Positions 45,800 through 58,035 of a DNA stretch of 64,000 bases are shown in pieces; the stretch's first letter is position 1; every line of letters begins with the position of its first letter. The stretch lies in assembly GCF_026151205.1 (NCBI RefSeq), contig NC_087074.1:13911167-13975166 (forward strand), given 5' to 3'. The notes under the pieces were generated by a model that did not search any database, was not told the DNA's origin, and worked only from the letters and a program-made list of their open reading frames with translations. The DNA comes from Bolinopsis microptera. Taxonomy: Eukaryota > Ctenophora > Tentaculata > Lobata > Bolinopsidae. Made by a program: the position numbers and the translations under genes.

Positions 45800-46492
45800 A
45801 CCACTACCGGAGTAGAGCCTGCAGTTGCGATGATGAAACGACGGACGAGAAACGCCTTGAGTTTTCTACACCCGAGTTCGAGTAGTAAGTTTGCCAAAGT
45901 TGCTTTAAACGATCAGAACACGATTGCTGAATCGAGACTTCGTGATCTGAAGATTGATGACACTATATCGTTCTATGATGAGAACAAGAAGTGCTGGAGA
46001 AACGGTGTTATCGAGGGTAAGGAAGGTACCAAAGTGCTACTGATCAAGACACCTGATGGAGTCTACCGCAAGCATTTGGACCAGGTGATCAAGAGATCTG
46101 TTGTGTCAGAGCCGTTGCAACAAACAGATCCGGATACACCGAGAGTTGAGCTGGAGATAAGAGATGAGCAGAGTTCTACAGCTATTGATGGTGATTTCGA
46201 GAAGACAGCTAGCTTACCTGAGAGTACAGAGCCGGAAACTTCGATTATAGTTGGTAATAATCCAAATCTACCCGCCGAGCCTGACCATAAGGCAGCCGTT
46301 GAACCTATAATCACTGCACAACCTGTACTTAAACCACGTGAGCTTGCCATAGAAATTAACCGTAGCACTATAAAACCTAATATTGTTAGAGAGCATGAAT
46401 TGCAACAACCTAATTTGCTTCTGCCAGCAAACTTTGCACGTGATAGTAAACCACCAGACAGGCTAAGTTACCGCAAACTGGGAGGAACATAA
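45800..46492 (+). pseudogene. Gypsy integrase C-terminal part, after a stop codon
   Basis: Continues the pol frame directly after the TAA at 45797-45799 and runs to TAA 46490-46492. It includes a basic stretch and a small beta-barrel-like segment (DTISFYDENKKCWRNGVIEG), typical of the integrase tail, then an acidic and proline-rich end. There is no env-like gene. Confidence 0.8.
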
Positions 46493-46859
46493 AACACGTT
46501 TCATTATCACATTTTATGACAGTTGTTTTATTTTGAATGTGTAAATCTAACCACACATTAATCCAGTTAAATTATCCAGATCAAACGTAAAGTTATAAAT
46601 ATTCCCTGTCACGTTTATGTTTTGAAGAGAAACACGTTATTTTTTGTTTTAAACGGAATGCGCTAAGTTTTAAATCGTGTAGCGAGCGCAACACGTTCAA
46701 TATTTTCACGTGAGTTCAATTCACACTTTTGTAGATTTCATTTTGACCACGTTTTCAAACATTTTAAATTTTGAACGATTGATTTATATCACATTTTTTT
46801 ACGAATTCAGTTAAATTATTAAATCTATATTGTTTTTAACACTTTTTAGTTCAACGGGA

Positions 46860-46990
46860 TGTTATATATATTCTAGTAATTTATTGTATGATTAACCGAT
46901 ATACTATTCAGGATGACTACCTGGGTTTTGGTTTTGGTTTAGCTTTTAGCTTTTAGTCTTGCGTTTACCTTGTCACAACGATTCATAACA
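46860..46990 (+). repeat. Gypsy 3' LTR (131 bp)
   Basis: Matches the 5' LTR except for an extra TA. Preceded by a purine-rich CAACGGGA, a possible short polypurine tract, and followed by the GTTCA duplication. Confidence 0.92.
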
Positions 46991-46995
46991 GTTCA

Positions 46996-47488
46996 AATAT
47001 TTAAAGTCAAAATAAACATTTCACATAAGTGGTTTTATTATAATAAAATAATTTGTGATAAATTAATAAATTAATTTACATACTTTTTTAAAATAGGATA
47101 ATGTTTTTGATGAAATTGTTTTTAAATATTGTATTTGATAATTAATTAATGTTGGTGCCCGGAAATATTTATTATATATTTTTTCACACAGTGCGATGAT
47201 AGTTTGTAGACATGTGTGATGATGTGATGTCATAAATTTTACTTTACTTTACTTTACTTTACTTCACTCAAAAATGTATAAAATTAACACAATTTTTACC
47301 TAGTGCAACACTGGTTCGGCACGCAGCTTTCCCCAGACGGCTTTTATCGGAGTGCGTGTTAATTATATACGTAGTTTTGCAGTTTTGTTACGTGTTGAAA
47401 ACAGAGCTCCCTTATCTCTGTTATATCGGCAATTTTTAACTGCCAGTTGCCCCTGCTACTGCACATTGTTGGTGCTGTGCCTTTAACG
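46996..47488. other. Spacer and 5' region of the L2/CR1-like LINE
   Basis: AT-rich; (TTTAC)5 array near 47237-47264. The LINE 5' UTR starts somewhere after this array. Confidence 0.5.
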
Positions 47489-47521
47489 GTACTATACAAG
47501 TACTATACAAGTACTATACAA
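47489..47521. repeat. 11-bp unit, three tandem copies before LINE ORF1
   Basis: GTACTATACAA three times, then a partial fourth copy directly before the ORF1 ATG at 47530. Confidence 0.93.
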
Positions 47522-47529
47522 GTACTACA

Positions 47530-48984
47530 ATGACTGATTGCTTAAAATTAAAGATTGACGGGCGAACCCCGCGAGGGAAGCTTCTTATCACGTGGTCCAA
47601 AACCCAAGATTTTGACCCTGGATTAGGTCATATTGCTTCAAGTGGCGCTTGCAAATCCTGCAATGCTCAGCCGGGTGACCAGCTTTTGGAATGCATGAAA
47701 TGTAAATCCAAGTACCACAACCTCTGTTTAACAATTCCCCTCTCCAGTGACGTCCTTGCAGCTATGGAGAAGAACCCCTGTACCTGGTGGTTCTGTCCCA
47801 ACTGCATAACTACGGGTAATCTGACCGACAACAAGAAGATCTCCTTTGAGACGGGTAATGACGCAGACTCTGAACAGGTTGGATCGGGTGGTATGGACAG
47901 TGATCAGTTCAGAAGTGAAATGAAAGATTTCAAAGTGGATATCCTTAAAAGTGTTCATGATGCTATTGATGCTAAGCTTGGTCCATCAGGGCCCCAAAGT
48001 TCTAACTCTCAAAAATTCCTTATGTCCGATCTATTTACTAACAAGTCGCAGGAAAGACAGCAGGAGGTATTCCAGGCATCTACCATGGGCAGTCCTCCAC
48101 AGATGCAGCAATTGGCACCTCGTCCTAGGATCCAGTCCAAGAGTTCAGTGCTTATATTATCTCCCCCTGAAGATGTCACAGCTGAGTCCGCTGAGTCCGT
48201 TTGCAATAATGTATGTGAGAAATTGTCATCAGTACAAACGGACTTTGTAAAGGTTAACAAATCCAATAACTCTATCGCAATTGGTTTTCCTGATTCAGAG
48301 GCAAGGCAAAATGCTACTCAGTTGATTGATGAAGATTCTTCAAAGGGATATACTTTGCGTGAAGCAAAGAAGATGTATCCAAAGTTAACAATAGAGAACG
48401 TCCATAGGGACGATGCCTTCCGCAGACTTACAGCAGACGATGATGATAAACTAAGAGATAAGTGCAGATCGCTACTGAAACCGTCCATCTTGGCCAAAAA
48501 TGACGGAGTACGCAAGCTTGTGGATGCTGGTCACAAATTGGAGGTTGTGTACATGTCACGTTTTACTGAAAATAGCAAGTATTTCACATTTGCACTTAAA
48601 GTCTCTCCTGCTATCCGATCTTGCATCATGAATGACCAAGGAAGAGCTCTTTATTTTGGAAATACCTGCCATCCTGTGTCCGATCGAGTTCATGTTGTTT
48701 CTTGTTACCATTGTCAAGGAATTGGTCACACTTCTACAAACTGTCCTACCAAGGTTGATGATCCAACTTGCTTCCGCTGCTCAGGAAACCACCTGTCTAA
48801 AGATTGCAGTAACAAGTCCAAAAGTGAAGCAAAGTGCTGTGCCAGGTGCAAAAACTCGAAGAATCCCAGTGATAAAGCACAGCACAAGTCCCATAATGCA
48901 GCATCAATGGAGTGTCCAATCATTGCCAGAGAGATGCAGAGGCTAGTGATGAATACAGAATATGACTCAAAAAACATGATGTGA
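47530..48984 (+). CDS. LINE ORF1, PHD finger plus zinc knuckles
   Basis: 484 residues, intact. The N-terminal PHD finger has CKSCNAQPGDQLLECMKC, then KYHNLC and WWFCPNC, in the C4HC3 order. The middle is an RNA-binding-like region. Near the C-terminus come zinc knuckles CYHCQGIGHTSTNC and CFRCSGNHLSKDC plus a further Cys/His cluster. It probably coats the element RNA. PHD fingers in ORF1 occur in several CR1/L2 lineages. It ends ATGATGTGA, and the ORF2 frame starts within or just past this point. Confidence 0.85.
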   Translation: MTDCLKLKIDGRTPRGKLLITWSKTQDFDPGLGHIASSGACKSCNAQPGDQLLECMKCKSKYHNLCLTIPLSSDVLAAMEKNPCTWWFCPNCITTGNLTDNKKISFETGNDADSEQVGSGGMDSDQFRSEMKDFKVDILKSVHDAIDAKLGPSGPQSSNSQKFLMSDLFTNKSQERQQEVFQASTMGSPPQMQQLAPRPRIQSKSSVLILSPPEDVTAESAESVCNNVCEKLSSVQTDFVKVNKSNNSIAIGFPDSEARQNATQLIDEDSSKGYTLREAKKMYPKLTIENVHRDDAFRRLTADDDDKLRDKCRSLLKPSILAKNDGVRKLVDAGHKLEVVYMSRFTENSKYFTFALKVSPAIRSCIMNDQGRALYFGNTCHPVSDRVHVVSCYHCQGIGHTSTNCPTKVDDPTCFRCSGNHLSKDCSNKSKSEAKCCARCKNSKNPSDKAQHKSHNAASMECPIIAREMQRLVMNTEYDSKNMM

Positions 48985-49022
48985 CACCAGGACACCATCA
49001 CAGTCCACCCCATGCTCTGAAA

Positions 49023-52019
49023 ATGGCAACCTTTAATGCAAGATCCATTTGCAACAAAACGGTATCTGTACTAGAGCTACTGAGAGAAGAGAACGTGGAT
49101 ATTTGCTTCCTGACAGAGACCTGGCTGAGAGTTGATGATAAGGCCAAAATCGCTGAGGTGAAAGACCACAAATATGATATTATTAGTGCTCCAAGACGTG
49201 GGAGAGGTGGCGGTGTTGCCTTCATCTATGACCCAAAGGTTGTCTCTCTGACAAGAAACAGTATGAAGTTTAGTTCCTTTGAGGTTTTGGAAACTGTCTT
49301 CAGAGCAAAATCTCACTTGATCAGATTTTGTGTCCTTTATCGATCAACTCAAGTTTCTTCTCATAAGAAATATCAAGAAACCCGAAAGAAATTGTTTCTT
49401 GAACAGTTTTCTGATTACATGGATACCTTGATAACTAAATCTGGTATTCCTATATTAGCAGGGGATTTCAACTTTCATGTAGAGGATCCAGACTATTGGG
49501 CTAAACAATTCATGGCACTCTGTCATTCAAAAGGCTTGAAGCAGCATGTTTCCTCACCAACACACATCTCTGGCGGCACACTGGACCTAGTGCTAACATT
49601 GGAATCACCGGCTGACAACTTAAACATCACAGAGCTTGAAATTGTGGAAGACACGGGCACAACGTCAGATCACTTCCTGGTTAAGTTTAGTGCACCCGAG
49701 ATTGATGTGTCATCAAAGCAGCCAAGTAAGGAACAAAAAACAGTTCGTGAGTTTAGCAAAATTGATATTGATGCTTTCAAAGCTGACATTGTACTCCACA
49801 TGCCATCTCCATCCCAGCTAACTAGTTTAGATGACGCAGTCGACAAATACGATTCTGTTATATCCTCAGTTCTTAATAAGCATGCACCAGCTAAGAACAT
49901 CTATTTTATACCTGGTCGTAGTGACTGGTGGAATGAAAACTGCAATGATGCCCGTAAAAAGCGCAGAGCTGCTGAAAGACTCTGGAAGAAGCATAAAAGT
50001 ATGGCTGATGCTCAAGATTATAGAGAAATCTACAGGGAAGCTTGTGTAGATACTACCTTAATCATCTCTAGAAAACGGAATCGCTATTATGAGAAACGAC
50101 TTACAGATGCTAAAGGAGATCCTAAAGCTACATAAAGAATTATAAATAACCTTCTGGATAAAGATCTTTCTCAGAAGTCCCCTTCTGGGCCCACGCATCA
50201 AGCAGTTGCAGAAAGTCTCAAAAACTACTTTGACGATAAAGTAAAGAAGATTTATGGGTCTATCTCAGAGGAAAGCCTGTCCAGTGCTGATAATCAATCT
50301 GACGACAAACCTTGTGTAAAAGAGTTAGAGATGCCTAATGATACACATAGTCCTCTACCATGCTCTGCTACAGCTTTCAGATTAGTTACTCGATCAGAGG
50401 TTCTTTCCCTGATTACTAAGACGATGAATAATAAGTCGTGTGAACTCGATCCTCTTCCAACATGGCTCCTCAAGCACTGTCTCGATGAATTGCTCCCTCA
50501 TATCACCCTCATAGTTAACCTATCCCTCCAAGAGGGCTATTTTCCACATGCTCTGAAGTCTGCTATAGTACGACCAGTCCTAAAGAAAGCCTCTCTAGAT
50601 GCAGACGACTTGAAAAGCTATAGACCTGTGAGTAACCTCAGTTTTATTTCCAAGGTTATAGAAAAGTGTGCCCACTCACAGTTTTCCGAGTACCTAAATA
50701 AGAACAATCTTTTCGCAGCAAATCAATCAGGTTACCGGAAAAACATGAGCTGTGAAACTGCAGTGCTCAAGGTACATAATGATATACTCCTCCAAGTTGA
50801 CAAGAAGAGTCATACTGTTCTTCTTCTTCTTGACTTGTCAGCTGCATTTGATACCATCAATCACAAAAGACTTTTGAGACGACTCGAACATAGCTATGGA
50901 TTTAGTGGTATTATTCTGCAATGGGTTGCAAGCTACCTGTCAAATCGATCCTTTATCGTTGGTGTTAAGGGTGAATATTCCTCTCTCTGTGACCTCGAGA
51001 TTGGAGTCCCTCAGGGCTCAATTCTTGGTCCTATATTTTTCATCCTTTACACTAAACAGCTACAAGATATTGCAAGTATGCATGGTCTCCAAATCCATCT
51101 ATATGCTGATGATACTCAGATATACTTCTCATTTGATCCTAAGAAAGACATGGACATTGAATCTATGAAGAGCAAATTGAAAGAATGTTTCGAGCACATC
51201 AAATCATGGATGAGTGAGAACTACCTGAAACTCAACGACAATAAAAGTGAGATAATCGAGATCTCTACAAACTCCAAAGCTCCAAAACAAGTTGAATTCA
51301 ATCTTGACAGCATATGCTCCATTAAACCTACCAAGTCAGCAAAAAATCTGGGATTCATTTTTGACAACCATCTCAATTTAGAGGTACAGATCAACAACGT
51401 TGTCAGAGTTTGTTATGTAAATCAGCGAAATCTTGGCAGAATAGGTTCCAAACTGAGTAAGGAGCTCAAAATCCAAATGGTACATGCTTCAATTCATTCC
51501 ATTCTGGACAATGGAAATGCTACTTATGGTGCCCTTTCTGAACGACTCCTCCAGAAACTTCAAAAAGTGCAGAATACTGCTGTGAGATTCATATTCGGAC
51601 TTCATGGGAAGTTGAGACAGGAGCCCATCACACCCTATATGATTGAATTACACTTCTTACCTGTAGCAATGCGAATCAAATTCAAGATAGCGTTACTGGT
51701 TTTCAAGTGCCTAAACGATTGTGCTCCTGAATATCTAAGGACAATGGTCAAAATTAGGGACACTAGTAAACATCATGTCAGAATGGACCATGACTTCTTC
51801 CTACTGGAACGCCCTCCTTTATCAAGGCTGAGGGCTACAGCTGGTGCTTTCTCTCACACTGCTCCTAAAATCTGGAATACACTTCCCTACTCACTACGCT
51901 CCATCTCTCGACTAGATGTTTTCAAGAAGGCTCTCAAGACCCATCTATTTCATCAAGCCTATCCTGTATGTGCGAACAGTATTTTTGGTGATTCAGTAGT
52001 CATGGACGCAGGACTTTAA
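49023..52019 (+). pseudogene. LINE ORF2: APE endonuclease and reverse transcriptase, one stop
   Basis: Frame +1/+2 relative to ORF1, with its first ATG at 49023 (MATFNARSICNK). The AP-type endonuclease has FNARSI, LTETWL, GRGGGVAFIY, GDFNFH and TSDHF. An in-frame TAA at 50133-50135 falls between the endonuclease and the RT; the frame is otherwise open to TAA 52017-52019. The RT has SYRPVSNLSFISKVIEK, LLLLDLSAAFDTINH, GVPQGSILGPI and catalytic YADDTQIY, typical of the L2/CR1 group. The C-terminal end PKIWNTLPYSLR is usual for these clades. Apart from the stop it looks intact. Confidence 0.92.
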
Positions 52020-52189
52020 GATCAATCTACAATTTATAAATTTGAATATTTGATTAGAAAAGGGACTACTAAGGTAAATTTATCTGCACCGCTTTGTTGG
52101 CCAGTATCAACTCCATTTTTTGGACTTTGGTCGCTTATACGGCCTAAGCGGTATACAAATAAAGCGTTATTATTATTATTATTATAATT

Positions 52190-52775
52190 ACTAGGTTATG
52201 CAAAAGCCAGGCCAACATTTTGTTTTTGTGTCAGCCACGCTACCAGGTTGCAGAGTATGAGTACTTACACTCATCCGTGAATTGCTTCCTATTTGTGCTT
52301 GACAAAAGTGCGGGGTAGTTCTGGATTGCAGTGTTTGTTTTGTGTCAGTCTATATACTTTTGGTGGATTTTATACTCGTCTGATATTACTTGATATACTT
52401 GATTTTAGAATTTATTTTATACACTGTTCAACGTAGGTTAGATATTTCTATAATTTTAATACACTAAATTGTTTATAGGAAAATTTATTGTGGGAAGGTG
52501 AAAGTTGGGCCCGTAATGTTAATATAAACCACCAATGCTACATCTTAAGTTGTAGAACCACAAAAACTCGACTCTTTACTGTGTAAACACTACAAAATTA
52601 TACACTATACAAATTTGCTAATACATAATATTGGCCAATTCGAACTGCACTAGTACCTTGTTTGTGGAAGATGCACTTGAAATACCATGCACAAAGTCCA
52701 CAACATCGAACTTCTTGTCCGGGACTCAGATCTAGGGTTGAATGGGCGCAAATATAGTTTTACAAATGGTTTTAC
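52190..52775. other. Spacer, no gene
   Basis: AT-rich sequence between the LINE tail and the next inverted-repeat element; nothing recognised. Confidence 0.6.
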
Positions 52776-54378
52776 TTAAGGACACGTTCATTTGAGTTTG
52801 AGGATATTGGTAAACAAAAATAATAGCGTTTTTGACGATAGTGGCTTAATTTTGACATCTATTAACCTAGCACGTTCAGAAGTTTTGAACATTAGCCACA
52901 TAACCCATACTCCCATATGCACCGCTCAGAAAGAAAATCTATTGTTGTTAGGCACTATAATGTTTCAAATGTCACATTTTGTGTGACTTAGTTAACTGCA
53001 GTTGTCTAATTATCATTCCTTGGTCTGAAATATAGTAAATTAGGTCAATCTAACAATTATGATACAACATTGGTTAATGGGCACGGATCGAACGGTTACA
53101 AGGTAATATTTGGATAACTTTGTCACACTCATGATACCATACCTCTATTCTACTGTGAGGTGTCCTAAAAACCCTTTCAACTCATTATTTTATGGTTGCT
53201 CTACCAAGCATAGCCCTAAAATATGTTATTTTGAGTAGTTAGCTAATACAGGCACATGGTTATTGGGAATTGAGGTTAATTCTGTCACAATATATGATAT
53301 TTAAAATTTTGGGCGAATAATTTATATCTGATTTTGGTTTGAAAGGCGGGAAAATTTTATATGATGACAATGTAGTTGATGCAAGTTAAGATCAGTTGAT
53401 GTTTACATTGTCACAAAAATTATACGAAATCGTAAATAGATTAAAAACAATGATTATAGAATGAAATAGTCTCTTATAATAACTCTTATAATAACTGATG
53501 TGACAAAGTAAACATGTCTTGCCCCTATTTTGAAGATCTATAACTCTATTAGAATTTAACATTCTTTCAGAAACGATTGGAAGAATATTGTCCAGAACAT
53601 AAGAACTCAATTTTTAAAATTTAGATTAATTTGTCAAAGACATTGAAAATGTGACAAAATTAACTTTCCCTGCCCCAACAGTATCAAGATAGTGTGTTAA
53701 AATTGGCATAGGATTTATTACAGGTATATTAAAGTATTAATCGATCCAAACTACGAAAAATATCTTTTAATCTGATGACGATTACCTAACTCTTATAATA
53801 ACTGATGTGACAAAGTAAACATGTCTTGCCCCTATTTTGAAGAACTATACCTCTATTAGAATACTATGTAACTTTATCATCAAAAAAATTTCGATAAACT
53901 AGTTATTTTGCCAGCAAGGAGCTGACAGAGTTATAATAATTTTTTGTGACGAAATTACCCTATTTTTGACCATGTAGTGGTAGTTTAATTGTGACACTGT
54001 TAACATATTACCACCTGATAATGATTTATGTGACTGGTGCATGGTACTAGCAGTGTTGTTTGATCCATAGTACGTATAATATAAGGGGTTTAAGCTGGTA
54101 TATCATTATTTGTTCAATTTCACACATGTTCAGATATTATCAAGATTATGTGACAAAGTAAGCTTGGTTGTGCCTTCTGTGTTTTAATTCCTTACGACTA
54201 TATGATATAATAACAATTCCCAGCACTTCCAGGCCATCAAATAAACTTACACTACTCAGCATTGCTTATCAGGGTGCCCTAAACATTCATCACATATTTT
54301 CTTTAATGTGTGACAGAGTAAACCTGAATGCACCATCTAACGAAAAAAGTCGTCAAATATGTAGGTAATGGTCATATG

Positions 54379-54511
54379 TGTTAATCTTATATACCATTTA
54401 CAGGATGGCAGAAACTCCAGGAGGCTTTGTCTGACTTGATTTGTATTCCTCGTTTGAAGTTTATGTTTCTATCATCCACTAGTGTTACTGTCTCACTTTA
54501 TTGAATTAAAA
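54379..54511 (+). repeat. Copia 5' LTR (133 bp)
   Basis: Starts TGTTAATCTTATATACC, ends TTGAATTAAAA. Identical, as far as read, to the 3' LTR. It does not end in the usual CA. Confidence 0.92.
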
Positions 54512-54524
54512 GTGATAGCAGGAA

Positions 54525-56135
54525 ATGTCGGAAAATCAAGTGAACAGTAGTGGACCACCTATCCCTAAGTTAGGAGATTCTTATCTTTTGTTCAAGAAAG
54601 AAGTGAAATTGTGGTCGGCAACCACATTGATCGAAGAAAAGCGTCAAGCAGGATGTATTGTTTTTATGTTACCTCAGAAGGCTAAGTCTGAGGCAGTGGA
54701 AGTTCCACTTGAAGTATTACAAAATGGCAGAACAGACACAGTAGAAGGTGCTGAAGTAAAGACATCGGGATTAGACTGCCTCCTGGAGGTCCTTGATGGA
54801 ATTTATCTTGAAGATTTGGCTAAGGAAAAGTTCAAGACTTATGACATGTTCAGAAAGTTAAGTCGGGAAGGAAGCCAAGATGTCAAGGAGTTTATTTCGT
54901 CATTCGAAAAAGTTGTAAAACGAATGGAAGAGCATGATATTAAGCTTCCACAACCTGTTCTAGCGTATGAATTACTTAGAAGTTGTAATGTTAGTGATTA
55001 CAAGTATTCTGTTGCCATTACTATGTGTGGCGACTTAACATACACTAACATGAAAGAAACGATAAAGAAGATCACAACTATGAAAGATCCAGAAAGTTCA
55101 CACCAGAGAATGATTGGTGTAGTTAAAGAAGACTCTACATTTTATACTGGTAACTCCTGTATTGAAAATCAGTTTAATATGTATGATGAATACGAAAATG
55201 AAAATGAAGTACTGAATGCTCAGGAAATGGAGCAGCATGCATATTACAGCCAAGGAAGAAGTGGCTATTCGGGAAGAGGATACCGGGGATATGGCTTTAG
55301 AAGAGGAAATGGTAGAGGAGCCAGAGGATACCGACAACAGAATCAACAGCAGGAAAGTCAACATCAGGTAGCTGCGGGTGTCAGAAGTGACAGAAAAATG
55401 AACCCAACAGACAAATATGGGCGGCATTTTACTTGTAATGTTTGCAAGTCGATTTACCACTTTTCTAGAGATTGTCCAGAACGCCGCAGAATAAACAAAA
55501 GTGGAAATCAGGTAACGAGTGAGAATGTAAATCTCTTTATGAATGCTCCTGCCCAAGAAGAGAACTCAAATGTTATGGACCAATTTACCAGTGACAACTT
55601 TGGGTTAGCAGTTCTTGACAGTGGATGCAACAAAACGGTTTGTGGAAAGGAATGGTTGAAAGTCTATCTTCAGTCGCTGTCTCCAGAAGATTTCATTAAG
55701 GTGTGCTATGAAGAGAAACATGTATCGTTTAAATTTGGAGATAATGCACCATCAAAGTCAAGGACATGCTGCACATTCCCAGCCGTTGTATGTGACAAAC
55801 AGGTGAACATTGTGGCACAAGTTGTTGATGATCAGATTCCATTACTGATTAGCAAACAGTCAATGAAAGATGCTAGAATGGTATTGGACTTTGGAGATGA
55901 CACAGTGAAGGCTTTTGGTGTAAAGCAGAAAATCATCTTCAATGAATCAGGACACTGTAGCATCCCTCTGAGCAAGAATACTATCCATCAACAAGTCTGC
56001 TTATGTAAATCAGGAGAGGAAATTGTAAACCTGACCATGGAAAGTACTGACAAAAGAAAGATAGCGATTAAGCTACATAAGCAATTCGCCCATAAGCAAT
56101 TCGCCCATTCGTGCATCCCCCACCTGAAAAGTTAA
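54525..56135 (+). pseudogene. Copia gag and protease, frame lost at its end
   Basis: ATG at 54525, 13 bases after the LTR. The gag part (SYLLFKKEVKLWSATTL) resembles the capsid of Copia elements. An Arg/Gly-rich stretch (GYSGRGYRGYGFRRGNGRG) precedes one CCHC knuckle, CNVCKSIYHFSRDC. The protease has LAVLDSGCNKT, with DSG in the active site. The frame ends in the first half of the integrase HHCC finger: the 15-base unit AAGCAATTCGCCCAT occurs twice in a row near 56078-56110, and 8 further bases follow that shift the frame. Confidence 0.88.
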
Positions 56136-57501
56136 AGTCACTCTTAAGAACAGCAGGACAGCTTACCAAGGAAATTGCTCGAGAGATTGACACAGTATCG
56201 TCTAACTGTGATGTGTGCAAGAGATACAAGCGACCGAATAATCGTCCAGTAGTCTGTATGCCTTTAGCCAAAGACTTCAATGATACCGTTGCCATGGATA
56301 TTAAGGTGTACGACAAGAATAAAAACATTTACATCCAGCACATGATTGACCATAAAACCAGATTCTCTGCTGCAAAAGTTATCAGGTCAAAAGACAAGGA
56401 AACCATTGTGGAAAGTGTCTTTACACACTGGATCAACACTTTTGGACCACCGAAGAAGTTCATGAGTGACAATGGAGGGGAATATGTTAACAAAAGTTTT
56501 GTTGACCTCTGTGAGAAATTCAACGTTCATATCATCACTACTGGAGCTGAAGCACCTTGGAGCAATGCCCTTGTAGAACGGCACCATGCCCTTTTGTCTA
56601 ACAGTATGATAAAGATCATGGAAGATACTAAATGCTCAGTTGAAGTTGCTTTAGCATGGGCCTGTCATGCCAAGAACACTTTGGCAAATGTAAATGGTTT
56701 CTCGCCATATCAGTTAATCTTTGGCAAAAATCCATCTCTCACTTCTATTGATGATCCCTATGCTAGTCCAACGATTGTTGAAGATGAGAGTCCAAGTGAA
56801 ACTGTTGCCAAGAACATCTCTGCCATCTACAGTGCTCGAAAAAGAATGATGGAAAGCGAAGCTAGTGAGATGATCAGACGAGCCATTAGATCAAAAACTA
56901 GAGAAGTGTACACTGATGAGATACAGTCGGGTGATATGGTATACTACAAAAGAAATGATGATAAGCGATGGCGAGGACCAGGAACAGTTATAGGTGTGGA
57001 CAAGAAAGTTGTAGTTGTAAGACATGGTGGGTATATTGTTCGATGCCACCGGATTCATGTTGTCAATGTAAATGAACTGTACTCAAAAGATGTTTCCGAA
57101 GTAAGTGGGACCGATCCACCAGATGAGCCTAATCCCACTGTTGAAGAATTTTACAATGCAACTCAAATGCTGAAAAATGATGTTCTGTTGAACGCTTTCG
57201 ATATTGCTCCTGCTGAAGAGGATGATAATAATACTGTAAGCACAGATAATATACCACAAAGCAACGAAACTAATGTAGAGGAATCAATGTCTACAAAGGA
57301 GCAGAAGTTCTGCAAAGCTAAGTCAAAGTATGAGAAGAAGAAGGTCAGTATCGAAGTGTTAAACACTGACCCCTATAAGTCACAGAAGACTGACGAAATC
57401 GAAAAATGGAAGCAAAACAATGTGTATGAAGAGGTTGAGGCTCACGAAGTAGATGATCAGTTTGTCCCCATTTCGACAAGGTGGGTCACAAATGACAATG
57501 G
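56111..57501 (+). pseudogene. Copia integrase and start of reverse transcriptase
   Basis: Continues in another frame. It has the second half of the integrase zinc finger (CDVCKRYK), then the catalytic D (AMDIKVYD), D (MSDNGGEY) and E (ALVERHH). A long acidic linker follows, then the N-terminal RT block (STRWVTNDNG). It is cut at 57501 by a LINE insertion; the listed frame would end shortly after inside the insert (TAA 57524-57526). Confidence 0.9.
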
Positions 57502-58035
57502 GGTGGGGCAGCTAAAAATCGTATAAGCTCAATATTCACTGCACAGAAGTACTGTCTGAGGGTCTTGTTTGGTGATAGAGCAGCCTACCTGGATAAATTC
57601 AAAACGTGTGTTCGAACCAGACCATTTACTGACCAGAAACTTGATAGTAAATTTTATAAAAAGGAGCACACTAAACCTCTGTTTAAAAACAACGAGATAC
57701 TCACTGTACAAAATCTTTATACTTACCATAGCTACATAGAATTATTCAAGATCATGAAGTTTTCTACTCCTATGTCTATGTACGAAGAGTATTCTCGTTC
57801 TTCCAGGAAACCAATGCTTATTATCAATAAACCGGATCCCCCAGACAACCATAACACGAGGTCAACGAAAATATGGAATATAATAACCCCTAACCTTAAA
57901 ATCTTTGATTGTTCTGTTAGTATTTCTTGCCTGAAATCCAAACTGAAATCTTCACTACTTTCCAACCAGCATTGTCATGCCGTGTATGACTGGACAAATA
58001 AAGACTTTGATATATGTAACCTTAAATTTTCGTAG
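57502..58035 (+). pseudogene. LINE ORF2 C-terminal fragment
   Basis: Open from the first base of the insertion: GGAAKNRISSIFTAQKYCLR, then NNEILTVQNLYTYHSYIELF and HNTRSTKIWN, the usual C-terminal region after the RT of CR1/Jockey-like elements. It ends at TAG 58033-58035. The catalytic RT and endonuclease are absent. Confidence 0.82.

Larger units (their letters stand above)
40738..46990 (+). mobile_element. Gypsy/Ty3 LTR retrotransposon, interrupted
   Basis: 6253 bp between GTTCA target duplications (40733-40737 and 46991-46995). Short LTRs, gag split by a 1.3-kb TTAA-flanked element, pol with one in-frame stop, then a C-terminal frame. Both LTRs begin TGTTATATAT and end CATAACA. The two LTRs are almost identical, so insertion looks recent although this copy is defective. 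Confidence 0.93.
47300..52188 (+). mobile_element. L2/CR1-like LINE, nearly full length
   Basis: Two-ORF non-LTR retrotransposon with a PHD-finger ORF1 and an APE endonuclease-reverse transcriptase ORF2. The 3' end has a GC hairpin (CGCTTATACGGCCTAAGCG) and a tail of TTA repeats (52169-52188). The 5' end is approximate. Only one disabling change, a TAA in ORF2, was seen. Confidence 0.88.

Noticed and set aside
47530-50135. PHD-finger protein and endonuclease as host chromatin or repair genes
   Set aside because: They are consecutive with a LINE reverse transcriptase and a TTA-repeat tail, so they are ORF1 and ORF2 of a retrotransposon.
52792-54368. Short frames inside the TTAA element as transposase
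   Set aside because: All under 75 codons, no DDE motif; the element is non-autonomous.
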